Source: Trifolium pratense (taxonomy: Eukaryota > Streptophyta > Magnoliopsida > Fabales > Fabaceae). Taken from it: a stretch of 64,000 nt of DNA. This document shows, in pieces, positions 22,731 to 34,302 of the stretch. The position numbers and the translations under genes were made by a program. Positions within the stretch are counted from its first letter, which is position 1. Each line of letters begins with the position of its first letter. The stretch is from contig NC_060061.1 in the NCBI RefSeq assembly GCF_020283565.1, positions 27,379,362 to 27,443,361 of the forward strand, written 5' to 3'. The notes below the pieces were generated by a model. It ran no database searches. It was given only the letters and a program-made list of their open reading frames with translations, and had not been told where the DNA came from.

Positions 22731-23138
22731 GGCTTAATTAGTCTATTGGTCCTTTAAAGACATTTTAGGTTTCACAATGGTCCCTTAAAGAAAAAAAGGT
22801 TCGGATTGGTCCCTTAAAGAAAAAAAGACCCGGATTGGTCCCTTAAAGACATATATGTTTGCCATATTGGTCATTTCCGTTAAATTTTAACTCCAAATAT
22901 AACAAAAAATTCCAATTATTAAAATTTTAAAAATTAATAAGGTTTTTGGTGGACCACTTAGACTTAACGACAGCCACAATTCAGTCAACTAAAACTAACG
23001 TTTTTTGTGAAAAATTGACGGAAAGGACCAATGTGAGAAACATATGTGTCTTTAAGGGACCAATCCGAACCTTTTTTTCTTTACGGGACCATTGTGAAAC
23101 CTAAAATGTCTTTAAGGGACCAATAGACTAATTAAGCC
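22731..23138. mobile_element. Mutator-type MITE (408 bp), relative of the USP intron element
   Basis: Ends GGCTTAATTAG and CTAATTAAGCC are perfect inverses. A perfect 9-bp duplication, TAAATTCTA, flanks it (22722-22730 and 23139-23147). The arms share GGTCCCTTAAAG motifs with 18147-19198, so both belong to one family differing in interior length. It has no transposase. Confidence 0.92.
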
Positions 23139-23146
23139 TAAATTCT

Positions 23147-23491
23147 AATATGGACCACTTCATCAAGTGGTCCATGGTGGACCAGTCATGAATAACATTA
23201 TAACGAATACGAATTTTACAAAATTCACTGTTGGATTGAAAGTTTACATCATATAGATCATCCATAGAAAAATTTAGAAAAATTGAAAATCATTTGATAT
23301 GTTATTGAGACACATCAAGATTAACGGTTTATTAAATAACGTAAATCTTGATGGGTCTCAATAACACATCAAATAATTTTCAATATATGATATAAACTTT
23401 CAATCCAACAGTGAATTTCGTAAAATTCATATTCGGTACATCACCTGTACACGGTGGACCACTTGTGAAGGTGTCCACCGTAGCATTAGCC
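23147..23491. mobile_element. Foldback MITE, family F copy 1
   Basis: The left arm (GGACCACTTCATCAAGTGG, then ATAACGAATACGAATTTTAC and GTTGGATTGAAAG) is mirrored by the right arm (CTTTCAATCCAAC ... CACTTGTGAAGGTGTCC). The middle contains facing copies of TTGAGACCCATCAAGATTAACGG-like sequence. Relatives lie at 38557-38890 and 61804-62204. The left terminal GGCTAAT seems replaced where the adjoining Mutator-type element abuts it. Confidence 0.8.
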
Positions 23492-23922
23492 TAGAAAGTA
23501 ACTCAAATCATTCAAAACTTGCACAAAGAGAAGAAGAAGAAAAAAAGCCCCAAATCTAATTCCTATTCAGATAAAACAACGAAGCTAAGAACACCATTTT
23601 TCCCAATCCATAGTGATTCATTCTTTCCAATTTCAATCTCGTTTTGTTCTCCAGAGCGATCGCTTCTCTCTCCGCCGCCTCACTGAGTGAAGAACGCTAC
23701 CTCTCTCCCTTCAATACCTCTCTCTGGCCGCCGCTTTCTGTGTAGAAACTTTTGATTTCGATTTTTGCATCTCGCGCCAGGTAATCTTTGGAATCCATTC
23801 AACCTTTTCCTCGTTACTAAACCTTCTTTCTTAATTTCTATTTCAATTACCAATTCTCATTCAGTTTCAATCAATTTCTATTTCAATTTCAAACTTAGGG
23901 TTTCTTTACAACCCAAAACTTT

Positions 23923-24035
23923 ATGACCCTCGATGATATCATCAAGAACAACAAAAAATCTGGATCCGAAAACCCTAGAGGTCGTTCTAGACCGGATCCC
24001 GACCTGGTCCTGATCCCTAACCGTGCTGTCAACCG
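23923..24035 (+). pseudogene. 5' stub of an ALY/THO4-like mRNA export factor gene, truncated by retrotransposon
   Basis: The ATG at 23923 opens M-T-L-D-D-I-I-K-N-N-K-K-S-G, then a Gly/Arg stretch and I-P-N-R-A-V-N-R. This is the conserved N-terminal motif of ALY/REF proteins (THO complex subunit 4), nuclear adaptors that couple splicing to mRNA export through their RRM. The frame runs directly into the LTR at 24036. The RRM and C-terminal motif are not found on the far side of the element (31076 onward). Bases 23520-23922 look like promoter and 5' UTR, including CT-rich runs and a possible donor at 23781. Relatives often have extra residues before the M-T-L motif, so the true start may be lost. 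The call rests on a short motif. Confidence 0.6.
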
Positions 24036-26210
24036 TGTAACACCCAAACCCATTATTTAATAAAATTCTACCATGATAAATCTTTTTCAAAATACGCGGC
24101 GGAAAATCAAAGTTTGTTATTATAAAAGTCATGGTTCGAGCATTACACTCTTCAAACAAAATAATACTAATGTAGTTAATTAGTAAAAATGCTTGTTTAT
24201 ACAAAATAATCCTCTTTATCGAAAGATACAATTTTACAAATAAATACAAGAATGTCATAAAGACTCTATACCCTAAGTACACCCTTTTCCCGTGTCACAA
24301 TCAGAGCGGAGCTTCACCGACGACTCGACATCGATAACCATAAAACCTGTGAATCTGGACCCCCAACGGTCCAGCACATAACACATAAAAGAGAGTTAGA
24401 CCTCATACTCAAAATATACAAGTGTAAGTAAATTATACTTAAACACTTCATCAACATTCATGCATATTCATATATCATGCATATACTTCATTAATCTCAT
24501 TTAATTATAAACTACAAGAAGTTATAATCAAATATCAAACATAATCCTCAAGAACTTGAAGCCAATTACATTTATAATCATCGGACAATCAACACATACA
24601 ACAAGTCTAACACACATAGACAATTATCACAAATTCCAAACATATGTGTCACATATCAAATATCAAATAATGTACACATATCCTAATGCAATCTAATGCC
24701 ACAATCTTCATGCTATGTCCCCTAGACATATCTAATGCATGTGGTACCATCGTCTTTATTAGAGTATCTCACCTCTAATATTCGTCTTTATCGGATAAAT
24801 ATAATCCGATATCCGTCTTTATTGGAATATCCAATATACATCAACAATTCATGAATGCATGTATGTAATTCATGAATTCACACTCACACAATTAGCATTT
24901 TGCTCGTCATTTATAATGTGGAACACTATCCGACATTTCGTCTTTATTAAAATAACACTATACCTTAATATCCTTCTTTATTAGAATAACATAATTCTAA
25001 TATCCTTCTTTATTAAGTTGATTAACACTTTAATATACTTCTTTGACATTTAAACAAACATCATCAACAATTATATTCCAAAACAAGATACACACACATA
25101 ATCCAATTGCATACATCATCACAAAAGGATAAGATTAAGTCATATTCCCAATACATATTCATGACCATCACAATCATATTTATTCTCTAAGATTACTCAA
25201 TTAATCTCATACAATATGTTCATTATCCATATTATAAGCATATATGTCTATTACAACAATTAACATACATAATATAACATGTTAGAACCCTCAAAGCCAT
25301 TCAAATTTCAAAAAAGCAAAGTGCTCTGCTATCACGGTGGCTTAGCGAGCCGTAGCGAACCTGTTCGCTGAGCGAAGGCCTGGCGAGCCGTAGCGAGCCA
25401 CACCAGTGAGACACTGGCTCCTAGCGAGCCGTAGCGAACGGTTCCTGTCAGGAATGCTCAAAACTCACGTTTTTCACTCCAAATCACCCAAAAATCCCAT
25501 TTTTCATGTTATAAACCCCAAATGAGTTTGTATTCAAGTGTAACAAACATGTATAAACACAAAAGGACGGTTCATTTTACCGATCTACCATTTTTACTAC
25601 GAAAAGTAAAGATTTACCACTTTCACTCAAAACACTCAAGAACACAATGTTCTTGAGTTTAATCCTCTATAAATCCCGTTTTTATCCATTAGATTCGTTC
25701 ATACATCATGATAAAAGCATGTTAAACATGTTATGAACCTTAGATTCGATTTCCATCAAGAAAACTCATCTAAACTAAAACGAAAATGGGGTGGAGAAAG
25801 TTCGGGTAAGGAGAAATCGACATTCTCCCCTTTCTCGTATCACCCACGAATATGAAATATACTCTCTTACCTTGGATCGACGAAAGCTCAACGATTGCTT
25901 CTCGAATCCCTCCTCCAAGCTCTTGCCCTTGCCCTAGCTCTCCTCTTCTCTTCCTTCTCTCTACACTTCACAAGAACTAGAGAAAATGAATTCCTCTCTC
26001 TATCCCTTGCCCTTAATGGGCGCCCCTCACACACACACAAGGCCCATTGGGCCTCAAGCCCAATTGCTTTGCCCAATAACACGTGAACTCTCACTACTCG
26101 CTTAATAACTAAAGTATTCGATAAATAACTAAAGTTATTAACTTACTTAAAAACCACGTCACCAAATAATTAAACACTTACGTAGTGAATAATAAATTTG
26201 GGTCGTTACA
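24036..26210 (-). repeat. 3' LTR of the LARD (2175 bp)
   Basis: The ends on the plus strand are TGTAACACCC and GGGTCGTTACA, nearly perfect inverses. Relative to the right LTR it holds about 870 extra bases (roughly 24640-25500), including two internal repeat arrays. Confidence 0.88.
24745..25445. repeat. Two internal repeat arrays unique to the left LTR
   Basis: At 24745-25050 the phrase TCTTTATTAGAATA with variants recurs about eight times with spacers near 35-50 bp. At 25337-25440 AGCGAGCCGTAGCGA recurs several times. A weaker GCGAG-rich stretch sits in the interior at about 28890-28985. The right LTR lacks both arrays. Confidence 0.75.
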
Positions 26211-29200
26211 ACTCTCCCCTACTTAAAAGATTTTCGCCCTCGAAAATTACGCTACTAAAACAACTCCGAATAACTCATGTATCCGACCCTCCAACGAAAC
26301 GCTCAAAACGCTACATATTACCAAGTTTGACAAAATTAGTTTATCCCATCCAACACAATTTTTGTCTATTTATCAACAAAAGATCAGGGACGGCCAGTTC
26401 CTCAATTTGTCGATATATAGTCAACAATAATGATATTGGCATAAATCATTCTTATCAAACCGTTAAAACCTCAACTTCGCACGACACATCCATAGACTCA
26501 CATTCTACGACCTCACAACGTTACCCCCAAAATAGGTACAACCAATCGAACTTACTCCGAAAGATACTTCCGTGGAATACTTCCCCAAATCCTATAAGTC
26601 TTTGATTCCCTCATGAATCACTTAACCGTGTTATATCACTTATTCATATCGGATCTTATTCCAAACATATCACTCGATAATTCAATTCCAACAATCACTT
26701 GATGACCCACATTCTCAAATCTTCCTCGACACATCCTAGAAATTATCGTTTCTAACCGTCAAATTCCTTTTCTCACATATCTCCAATCATTGAGTCGAAT
26801 CCCAATACGACTACTCCGTTCCCAAGTCATCTCTCAACCAACATTTGCATTCCTTAACACAACATTTTCCAATATCACTCCTCCTTAATCTTTTTGTAAT
26901 TCACTACTTCAAAATTAGGCCACTGCCTAGAATTGGTTCTCCAAACAATGATAACTTCCATCTCGTTGATTCCAAACGACATCTTCAATTCGCCCACAAT
27001 CCATCTATCGATGTTCCCCATCATCTTGCATTGCAACAAGCATACTCTTCTTCATTTATTCACTCATCGACTTCTTATTCACCTCCGACCTCTACCAATC
27101 ATCATCTCTCTATGGACAGCTATCTTTAAACTCTTCCTTAGTACGTTCTATACCAAAATCAAACTCTTGAATTTAATCTACAAAGCTCCAAATATTCGTC
27201 ATATGATCTGATTCTATCCATTAAATTCTAATCAACCTTTGTCTTAGTATTCTTACTAATGACTCCTTGTCTACTCCCAACATGACATTTCTCGAAAATT
27301 TCCAAAAATTCTCGTCCAAAATACATTTTAAGTTATACACCAAATCACTACCGTTCCATCATCCATGATGAAACAATTTAAAATCCTTTACTTCATTGTC
27401 ACCAATTATGACCATACTACATCAACATCCACGATGCATCTAACAACACTAGTCTCCATTGACTTTCCTATTCCATAAATCTAAATTCCTTAGCAAATAC
27501 TTACTCACTCTTATCTTTTGGGCACTACAAAATGTTCTCCGACACTTACTTTAGGCATCGCCTTCAACTCCTTACTATATGTGCTCAAACATAACATTTA
27601 CTCACATGTGCGGTAATCCTTTTCGCAAACTCTCACCTAACACAAGTCACTTCCAACATGACCTCCCTGTTACTCATTCTCTGCACGTCCTTCAACGGCT
27701 AACTTTCTTATTTCTAATCATTCTAAGACGTTACTACTCACTTAGCTTCATCTCAACCTCCAAGACTCTACGTTCTCGTTCAACCTGTTACACCAATTGT
27801 CCGGTCCTTATCCAAATCCAATTATTCTCTCCTTGACAACTTCTCACAAAATCCTTTGAATCGTTATCCTACTTTCATCTTCGAATAAACTCGATTATTC
27901 ATACAATCCTTACTTCCAATGATTCGACAATCATACTCATCCTATCACAATGCCTCTTAATTCCATTCTAATTTGAGAATTCACTTCTTTTTCCTTGATT
28001 AATTAACACTAAGGGTTCACTAATCTTCACGTCTATTTCTCTAAGCTTCTCAAACCTCTTCTAGAAATCACCTCACACACTAGGCTTAGAACTCCGAATT
28101 GTTCAACCAATTCAACCTACTACCATATGCACAACTCACGTAAAACTTCTTACTCAAGAATCCTAATCACTTCCTCTTCCTCATATTCGACTCCTTCCGA
28201 TCAAACAGGTACTTCAACTTTGGTCCACAAAAAGGATGTCTTCATACTTTTAGTGCAACACACGATCTCCAACCGTTCCGAATACTCTTCATCTCACTTA
28301 ACCAATCTCATTAACGCCCCTACGGCGAAACACTTGGTCCGACAACTTCTCTTCTGGTAGTTTCTCACAACTTGTTGCTCCCATTCATTCCACTTCGAAT
28401 AACGTCACCAATTCCTAAATATTCCGCTTCAAGAACATCTCTACTCATCACATTCTTCTCACGTTCGAAACATCTCGGAGGGATATAACATTCTCCCCCA
28501 CTTATCTCAAACCCACCTACACTCTTCCACTAGAATTCTTGGTGCTCACACATAACGGTTCTATCGTCTCTAAACATATTCTTCCCAAAAGGAGAAACTA
28601 GTATCGACATCGTTTACACGCATGTCGCATACAGGGAACAAAACCCAACCCACGATACCTAAACACTTACACAAAATCATGCAAGAATCCAAGTAACCTA
28701 TACTCCCGTCACTTTTCAAAGTTAGGAAATCAAAACAACACAAGAAAATGAATATTGCATAGCAACAATTCATATTCACATTTATTCTAGTCCTAACAAA
28801 CACAAGAAGACAATAATCTCACATTCAATCAACTTAGGACAAGACATCAACAAAATAAAATTCTTGTATGGCTCCCCCGCTTAGCAAAAGCTAGCGCGCT
28901 CCTGGCGAGACAAGTCAGAAATTTTCACAGGATTTAGCAAGACTTAGCGAGATTCAGCGAGGTTCATCCTTCGCCTAGCGAGCACATCCAAAATCTGGGT
29001 GCTCTGCTACGGTTCTGAACTTACGCTCACTAAAATCTCGTTTTCTCGACTCACCGATCCACAAAATCCAAAACTTCAAGTATATAACATCATTATAAAC
29101 TTGAAAGTACAATTAGAATCATGCATCAACAATCACAATATAGAATTATGAGATCTTCATGTTTTTACTCATAAAATGCATGACAATTCGAGTTCCTAGT

Positions 29201-29752
29201 AATCATCTAGCATATGTTATAAACAAAACATATAACAACACACACTAGGATTCACTAACATCCTACTCTTCTCACTATCTTGAAAATTTAATTTTTTTCA
29301 CTTACTCAAAAGAAAATAACTCTATATTTTTACCAAAATCTTCATCATCAAGAAATATCATTAGTTTTTCTTTTAAAATTATTTCAAATCATTACCACAT
29401 GCAGTTTTATATCATGCTGGATCATCACATGCAGTTTTATATCATGCCGGATCATCAACAATTAGCAAATAAGCATCAATCAACCAAGTTTAAACTACAC
29501 AAAGGTTAAACTTTAAGCATATACAACTATTATAAACATAGAAGTATAACACTCACACAACTACTCACAAAAAGAATGGATAATATAATCCAATTCACAT
29601 CACTCATAGTTCCTAAACGAACAACATGAATGATTTCACAAAACAAACACCATAAAATTGCTAGACAAACACGACTGACACACAATACTCACTTGGTCTG
29701 ACTGCACAGACCTGCTCTGATCGACACATAACCCACACAGTCCGAAGACAAC
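26211..29752 (-). other. LARD interior, no coding domains recognised
   Basis: The polypurine tract is at 26211-26222 (minus sense). The plus strand is rich in C and T with many short chance ORFs, and none shows gag, protease, RT or integrase motifs. A purine-rich AAGTGGGGGAGAATG (minus sense) near 28490-28505 repeats the polypurine style and may mark a former junction. Confidence 0.65.
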
Positions 29753-29767
29753 GGTGCTCTAATACCA
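29753..29767 (-). other. Primer binding site of the LARD
   Basis: Minus-strand TGGTATTAGAGCACC lies two bases inside the right LTR. It matches the initiator tRNA-Met primer TGGTATCAGAGC with one change. Confidence 0.8.
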
Positions 29768-29769
29768 AT

Positions 29770-31075
29770 TGTAACACTCAAACCCATTTATTTAATAAAA
29801 TTCTACCATGATAAATCTTTTTCAAAATACACGGCGGAAAATCAAAGTTTGTTATGATAAAAGTCGTGGTTCGAGCATTACACTCTTCAAACAAAATAAT
29901 ACTAATGTAGTTAATTAGTAAAAATGCTTGTTTATACAAAATAATCCTCTTTATCGAAAGATACAATTTTACAAATAAATACAAGAATGTCATAAAGACT
30001 CTATACCCTAAGTACACACTTTTCCCGTATCACAGTCAGAGCGAAGCTTCACCGACGACTCGACATCGATAACCACAAAGCCTGTGAATCTGGACCCCCA
30101 ACGGTCCAGCACATAACACATAAAAGAGAGTTAGACCTCATACTCAAAATATACAAGTGTAAGTAAATTATACTTAAACACTTCATCAACATTCATGCAT
30201 ATTCATATATCATGTATATACTTCATTAATCTCATTTAATTATAAACTACAAGAAGTTATAATCAAATATCAAACATAATCCTCAAGAACTTGAAGCCAA
30301 TTACATTTATAATCATCGGACAATCAACACATACAACAAGTCTAACACACATAGACAATTATCACAAATTCCAATCAATTCATGTTATAAACCCCAAATG
30401 AGTTTGTATTCAAGTGTAACAAACATGTATAAACACAAAAGGACGGTTCATTTTACCGATCTACCATTTTTACTATGAAAAAGTAAAGATTTACCACTTT
30501 CACTCAAAACACTCAAGAACACAATGTTCTTGAGTTTAATCCTCTACGAATCCCGTTTTTATCCATTAGATTTGTTCATACATCATGATAAAAGCATGTT
30601 AAACATGTTATGAACCTTAGATTCGATTTTCATCAAGAAAACTCATCTAAACTAAAACGAAAATGGGGTGGAGAAAGTTCGGGTAAGGAGAAATCGACAT
30701 TTTCCCCTTTCTCGTATCACCCACGAATATGAAATCTACTCTCTTACCTTGGATCGACGAAAGCTCAACGATTGCTCCTCGAATCCCTCCTCCAAGCTCT
30801 TGCCCTAGCTCTCCTCTTCTCTTCCTTCTCTCTACACTTCACAAGAACTAGAGAAAATGAATTCCTCTCTCTATCCCTTGCCCTTAATGGGCGCCCCTCA
30901 CACACACACAAGGCCCATTGGGCCTCAAGCCCAATTGTTTGGCCCAATAACACGTGAACTTTCACTACTCGCTTAATAGCTAAAGTATTCGATAAATAAC
31001 TAAAGTTATTAACTTACTTAAAAACCACGTCACCAAATAATTAAACACTTACGTAGTGAATAATAAATTGGGTCA
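29770..31075 (-). repeat. 5' LTR of the LARD, about 1.3 kb, internally deleted
   Basis: It aligns with the left LTR at both ends but jumps from position about 30375 directly to sequence equal to 25500 of the left copy, missing about 870 bp. Its outer end reads GGGTCATGTTAAC rather than GGGTCGTTACA, so the terminus is altered or overlapped by a following short palindromic repeat. Confidence 0.85.
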
Positions 31076-31796
31076 TGTTAACTTGTGCCCTAAGGGCACA
31101 TGTTAAGCTACCTAAAAATAGAAATATAATATAGTTAATTTGTATCCTCTAATCTCACTTATCTATATATCTACTTTGGTTTTTCACAGAAGATTAGGAC
31201 ATGATGATAAACATAAAACTCTATCCTCTACATAACATATGCAAAGATTAGGACATGATGATAATCATCGAACTCTATCCTCTGCATAACATATGAAAAT
31301 AAATGATTGAAATACCATAATCTAACTATTACTTTTAGGATCAATTGTTCAAGTTGATGCATCAATTGGAGAGCACCACTCCTCACTTTATTCGTTGTAT
31401 AAAACCGAATACTAGGAAGCATTCTGGAATTTATGACAATGAACTTGTCCTACTACAGCTGAACTTGTCCTACAACAGCTCAGATCTTGTGGAGTTCTAC
31501 TGATAGATTTCAAATCCTTATGTTTCTAGGTACGAGTTTCTGCTTTCTAGGACTGATATGAGGGAAAGATATAAGACATATATTATAAAATAATTAATTC
31601 TCAAAACTATTTTTATTATAGTAGGAATGTCAATCAAAAGGTTTGGCAGTAAAAAAACATTAAAAGAGATTATTGTTTCACTTATTATTTAAGTCTTGAT
31701 TTATCCACAAAAAGAAATGATCTAAAGACTATGATAGATTGATACAATTAGGGTTATGATTAGTGGTAGAAAAACTATCTAAGATTTATATAGATA
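31076..31796. other. Intergenic DNA with small duplications
   Basis: It begins with a palindrome around CTTGTGCCCTAAGGGCACA (31083-31101). AGATTAGGACATGATGATAA is tandemly duplicated with a 53-bp period (31191 and 31244). GAACTTGTCCTAC(T/A)ACAGCT is duplicated at 31441-31480. No gene is seen. Confidence 0.7.
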
Positions 31797-31912
31797 CTAG
31801 ACTCTTACCCGTGCGATGCACGGATTTTATGCGCTATTTTACATTATAACGCGGAAAAATTATTTGTATAAGTTTTTGAGAAAATAATTATTATCAAAAT
31901 TATAATAATAAC

Positions 31913-31951
<39 letters not shown>

Positions 31952-32368
31952 CATCTAAATATAATATATTGATGTAAATATGTGTTTATACATTTCGAAA
32001 TTACATTAGTATATTACAACAAATCAATAACCCAACAACTAAAGAAATCTAAAGTAAACTATCAACAAAATTGATACTAATCACTAAGTAAGAGAATACA
32101 AGAATATGTATGTACCCAAAAAAAAAGAAAAAAGAATCCAAGAATAGGACTAAAATAATTAGAAAATTTCTTTAGCCAAAAAATAATAATTAGTTAGACA
32201 ATTAATAAATTGACTGAGATTTTATGTGGGTGATTATTTACAAAAAAAAAATAGAAAAAAACTTGAAAAGTAAAAAAAAAAAAAAAAAAAAACATCCAAC
32301 TAAAATCTTAATCAAATTTTAGTAGACAATGTGAAGAATATTATTTACAATAAAAACTTGAAAATTTA

Positions 32369-32407
<39 letters not shown>

Positions 32408-32569
32408 TGAAAGTCACTGTATAAATGTTATTGATGTGAGTATATGAAGAATACATAATAATGACGATGATATAATATAAGAAAGTGATGTGGCATTGTT
32501 GAATGATTTAATTGGATGCAAATGGCTTATGTGGATTAGTGGTTCCACAACTATTTAGGAATTATATAT

Positions 32570-32572
<3 letters not shown>
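31797..32572 (-). mobile_element. Non-autonomous Helitron (about 776 bp), minus strand
   Basis: On the minus strand the 3' end is hairpin CCGTGC-ATC-GCACGG (31809-31823), then a short spacer and CTAG (31797-31800) followed by T. The proposed 5' end is TCTATATATAATTCC (starting at 32572), preceded by A. Insertion between A and T, TC start, CTAG end and a subterminal hairpin are the Helitron hallmarks. The interior holds an (AAT)n microsatellite (about 31912-31950) and long A-runs but no Rep/helicase. The 3' end is firm. The 5' end is the best of several possibilities because TA-rich DNA follows. Confidence 0.7.

Positions 32573-32630
<58 letters not shown>
32573..32630. repeat. (TA)n microsatellite, left border of foldback element A
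   Basis: An almost pure TA repeat of 58 bp lies between the Helitron and element A. A shorter (AT)n tract (34280-34302) borders element A on the right. Confidence 0.95.
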
Positions 32631-32633
<3 letters not shown>

Positions 32634-34279
32634 GGCTGCTAACTTAGACCCAGTTGGGTCTAAGTTAGCAAGGTGCACCTTTTCAGTTGGACAAAAATAC
32701 CCATGTTTTTAATTTTTAAAAGAATAGAGCAACAGGGGCATTTCTGTAATTTACCCAACAGTACACGCGCCCCCACCTTCTTTTCCCACCCCCCAGGACA
32801 CGTGTCACGCTATTATTGGACAAAATTCTCGCGCGTGCATCACACGCGACGACAGGCGCGCGTGGTCTGAAGGATGGGCGGAGACAGAAAACTTTTTGAA
32901 AAGGTAAGGCCACGTGTCACACAATGGTTGGCTGCGTTAATTTTTTTTCATTTAATACTTTAAACTCGATTATTTCGTCGTAAATTTATTTTTTATTTTT
33001 TATTTTTTATACCAAAATTCATAATTTTTTTTTTCTCTACAAATAGAGACTTGGTTCGTTTGATTTGGACACAGAAAAAAAAACCCAATTTTTCACTACC
33101 TTAATCTCATTTTTCACTACCTTACATCAACTCACTGAAACCATTCTACCAGGAAAATGGTTTCAGAGTATAAATCTCTCAAACCATTCTACAAGCTAAA
33201 TGGTTTCAGAAGCAAATAACTAATAATCAACTTACTGAAACCATTCTACCAGCAAAATGGTTTCAGATTACAACTCTCTGAAACCATTGTACCAGATAAA
33301 TAGTTTCAGAAGCAAACACAATTAATAAATTACTCACTGAAACCATTCTACCAGTAAAATGGTTTCAGAATACAACTATGTGCAACCATTCTACAAGCTA
33401 AATGGTTTCAGAAGCAAATAACTAATAATCAACTTACTGAAACCATTCTACCAGCAAAATGGTTTCAGATTACAACTCTCTGAAACCATTGTACCAGATA
33501 AATGGTTTCAGAAGCAAACACAATTAATAAATTACTCATTGAAACCATTGTACCAGATAAATGGTTTCAGAATACAACTATGTGCAACCATTCTACCAGT
33601 AAAATGGTTTCAGAAGCAAACATTAGTTTTTAATTACCGTTTTATCTCATTTAATTAACTAAAAATAGTTTCAGGTCTCCAAAAATTTAATAAAATATAC
33701 CAAAAGTTCCAGAATATTATCTACTATTTTCCTGGTATAATGGTTTCAGTGAGTTGGTTGAGTGGTGCGTGTTAAATTACAACACACAAGTAACGTATTT
33801 AGTAGACAAAAAATGAGATTAAGGTAGTGAAAAATTGCGTTTTTTTTTCGGTGTCCAAATCAAACGAACCAAGTCTCTATTTGTAGACAAAAAAAAATTA
33901 TGAATTTTGGTATAAAAATAAAAAAATAAAAAATTAATTTACAACGAAATAATTGAGTTCAAAGTATTAAATGAACAAAAATCACGCCCAGCCAACCATT
34001 GTGTAATCCAGTGTGGCGCAGGCGCTGGAATCTGATGGATCAAGATGATCTGGGCTGTCTGATTGATCAGACATTCTTGATGAGATCAGATCTTGGCTGT
34101 CTGATGGAAATCAACGGTCTGTAACCATGGTCCTTCGGTACGCGCGCGACACTGGATCCGCGTCTATTAATGGTTTCAGATGGTGGGGACGCGTGTACTG
34201 TTGGGTAAAATTACAGAAATGCCCCTGTTGGTGCACCTTGCTAACTTAGACCTAACTAGGGTCTATGTTAGAAAACCCC
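32631..34279. mobile_element. Foldback element A (family H) with internal hairpin array, 1649 bp
   Basis: The left end is GGGGGCTGCTAACTTAGACC and the right end is the inverse of GGGGTTTTCTAACATAGACC. Each end carries a near-perfect palindrome, GCTAACTTAGACCCA paired with TGGGTCTAAGTTAGC on the left. Inside are inverted arms of about 250 bp (around 32900-33130 and 33745-33995), and between them an array of short hairpins. It sits between TA microsatellites. No transposase or ORF with domains is present. The same element occurs in opposite orientation at 39372-40981. The left subterminal GC-rich segment (32760-32890) differs from the right one, so this copy appears chimeric. The superfamily is not recognised. 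Confidence 0.85.
33135..33612. repeat. Hairpin array in element A (10 units)
   Basis: Ten units have the form CTGAAACCATT, about 8-10 loop bases (usually CTACCAG plus 3-4 bases), then AATGGTTTCAG, spaced about 45-55 bp. Spacers alternate between AGAAGCAAATAACTAATAATC-like and ACAACTCTCTGA-like sequence, suggesting amplification of two-hairpin blocks. A half unit lies near 33738-33750. Confidence 0.9.
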
Positions 34280-34302
34280 ATATATATATATATATATATA
34301 TA

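Larger units (their letters stand above)
24036..31075 (-). mobile_element. LARD-like non-autonomous LTR retrotransposon, Ty3/gypsy type
   Basis: Two related LTRs (24036-26210 and 29770-31075) flank a 3.5-kb interior. On the minus strand the right LTR is followed by a PBS resembling tRNA-Met. The left LTR is preceded by a purine tract AGTAGGGGAGAGT. Just inside that, GAGGGCGAAAATCTTTTAAG recalls the 3' end of plant chromovirus-type gypsy pol (family resemblance, inferred). The interior has no recognisable gag or pol in either strand, so it fits a large retrotransposon derivative needing a helper. It interrupts the ALY-like stub. No target duplication is visible, and the last few bases of the right LTR are missing or replaced. 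Confidence 0.8.

Noticed and set aside
26198..28360. Several plus-strand open frames of 77-135 codons
   Set aside because: They lie antisense in the LARD interior, are Ser/Thr/Leu/His-rich from C/T-rich composition, and show no domain.
31076..31796. Rest of the ALY/THO4 gene after the LARD
   Set aside because: Neither the RRM motifs nor the C-terminal export motif could be read on either strand.
33135..33612. Regular repeats with spacers that look like a CRISPR array
   Set aside because: The units are degenerate palindromes inside a foldback transposon in plant DNA, the spacers themselves repeat, and no cas genes exist.
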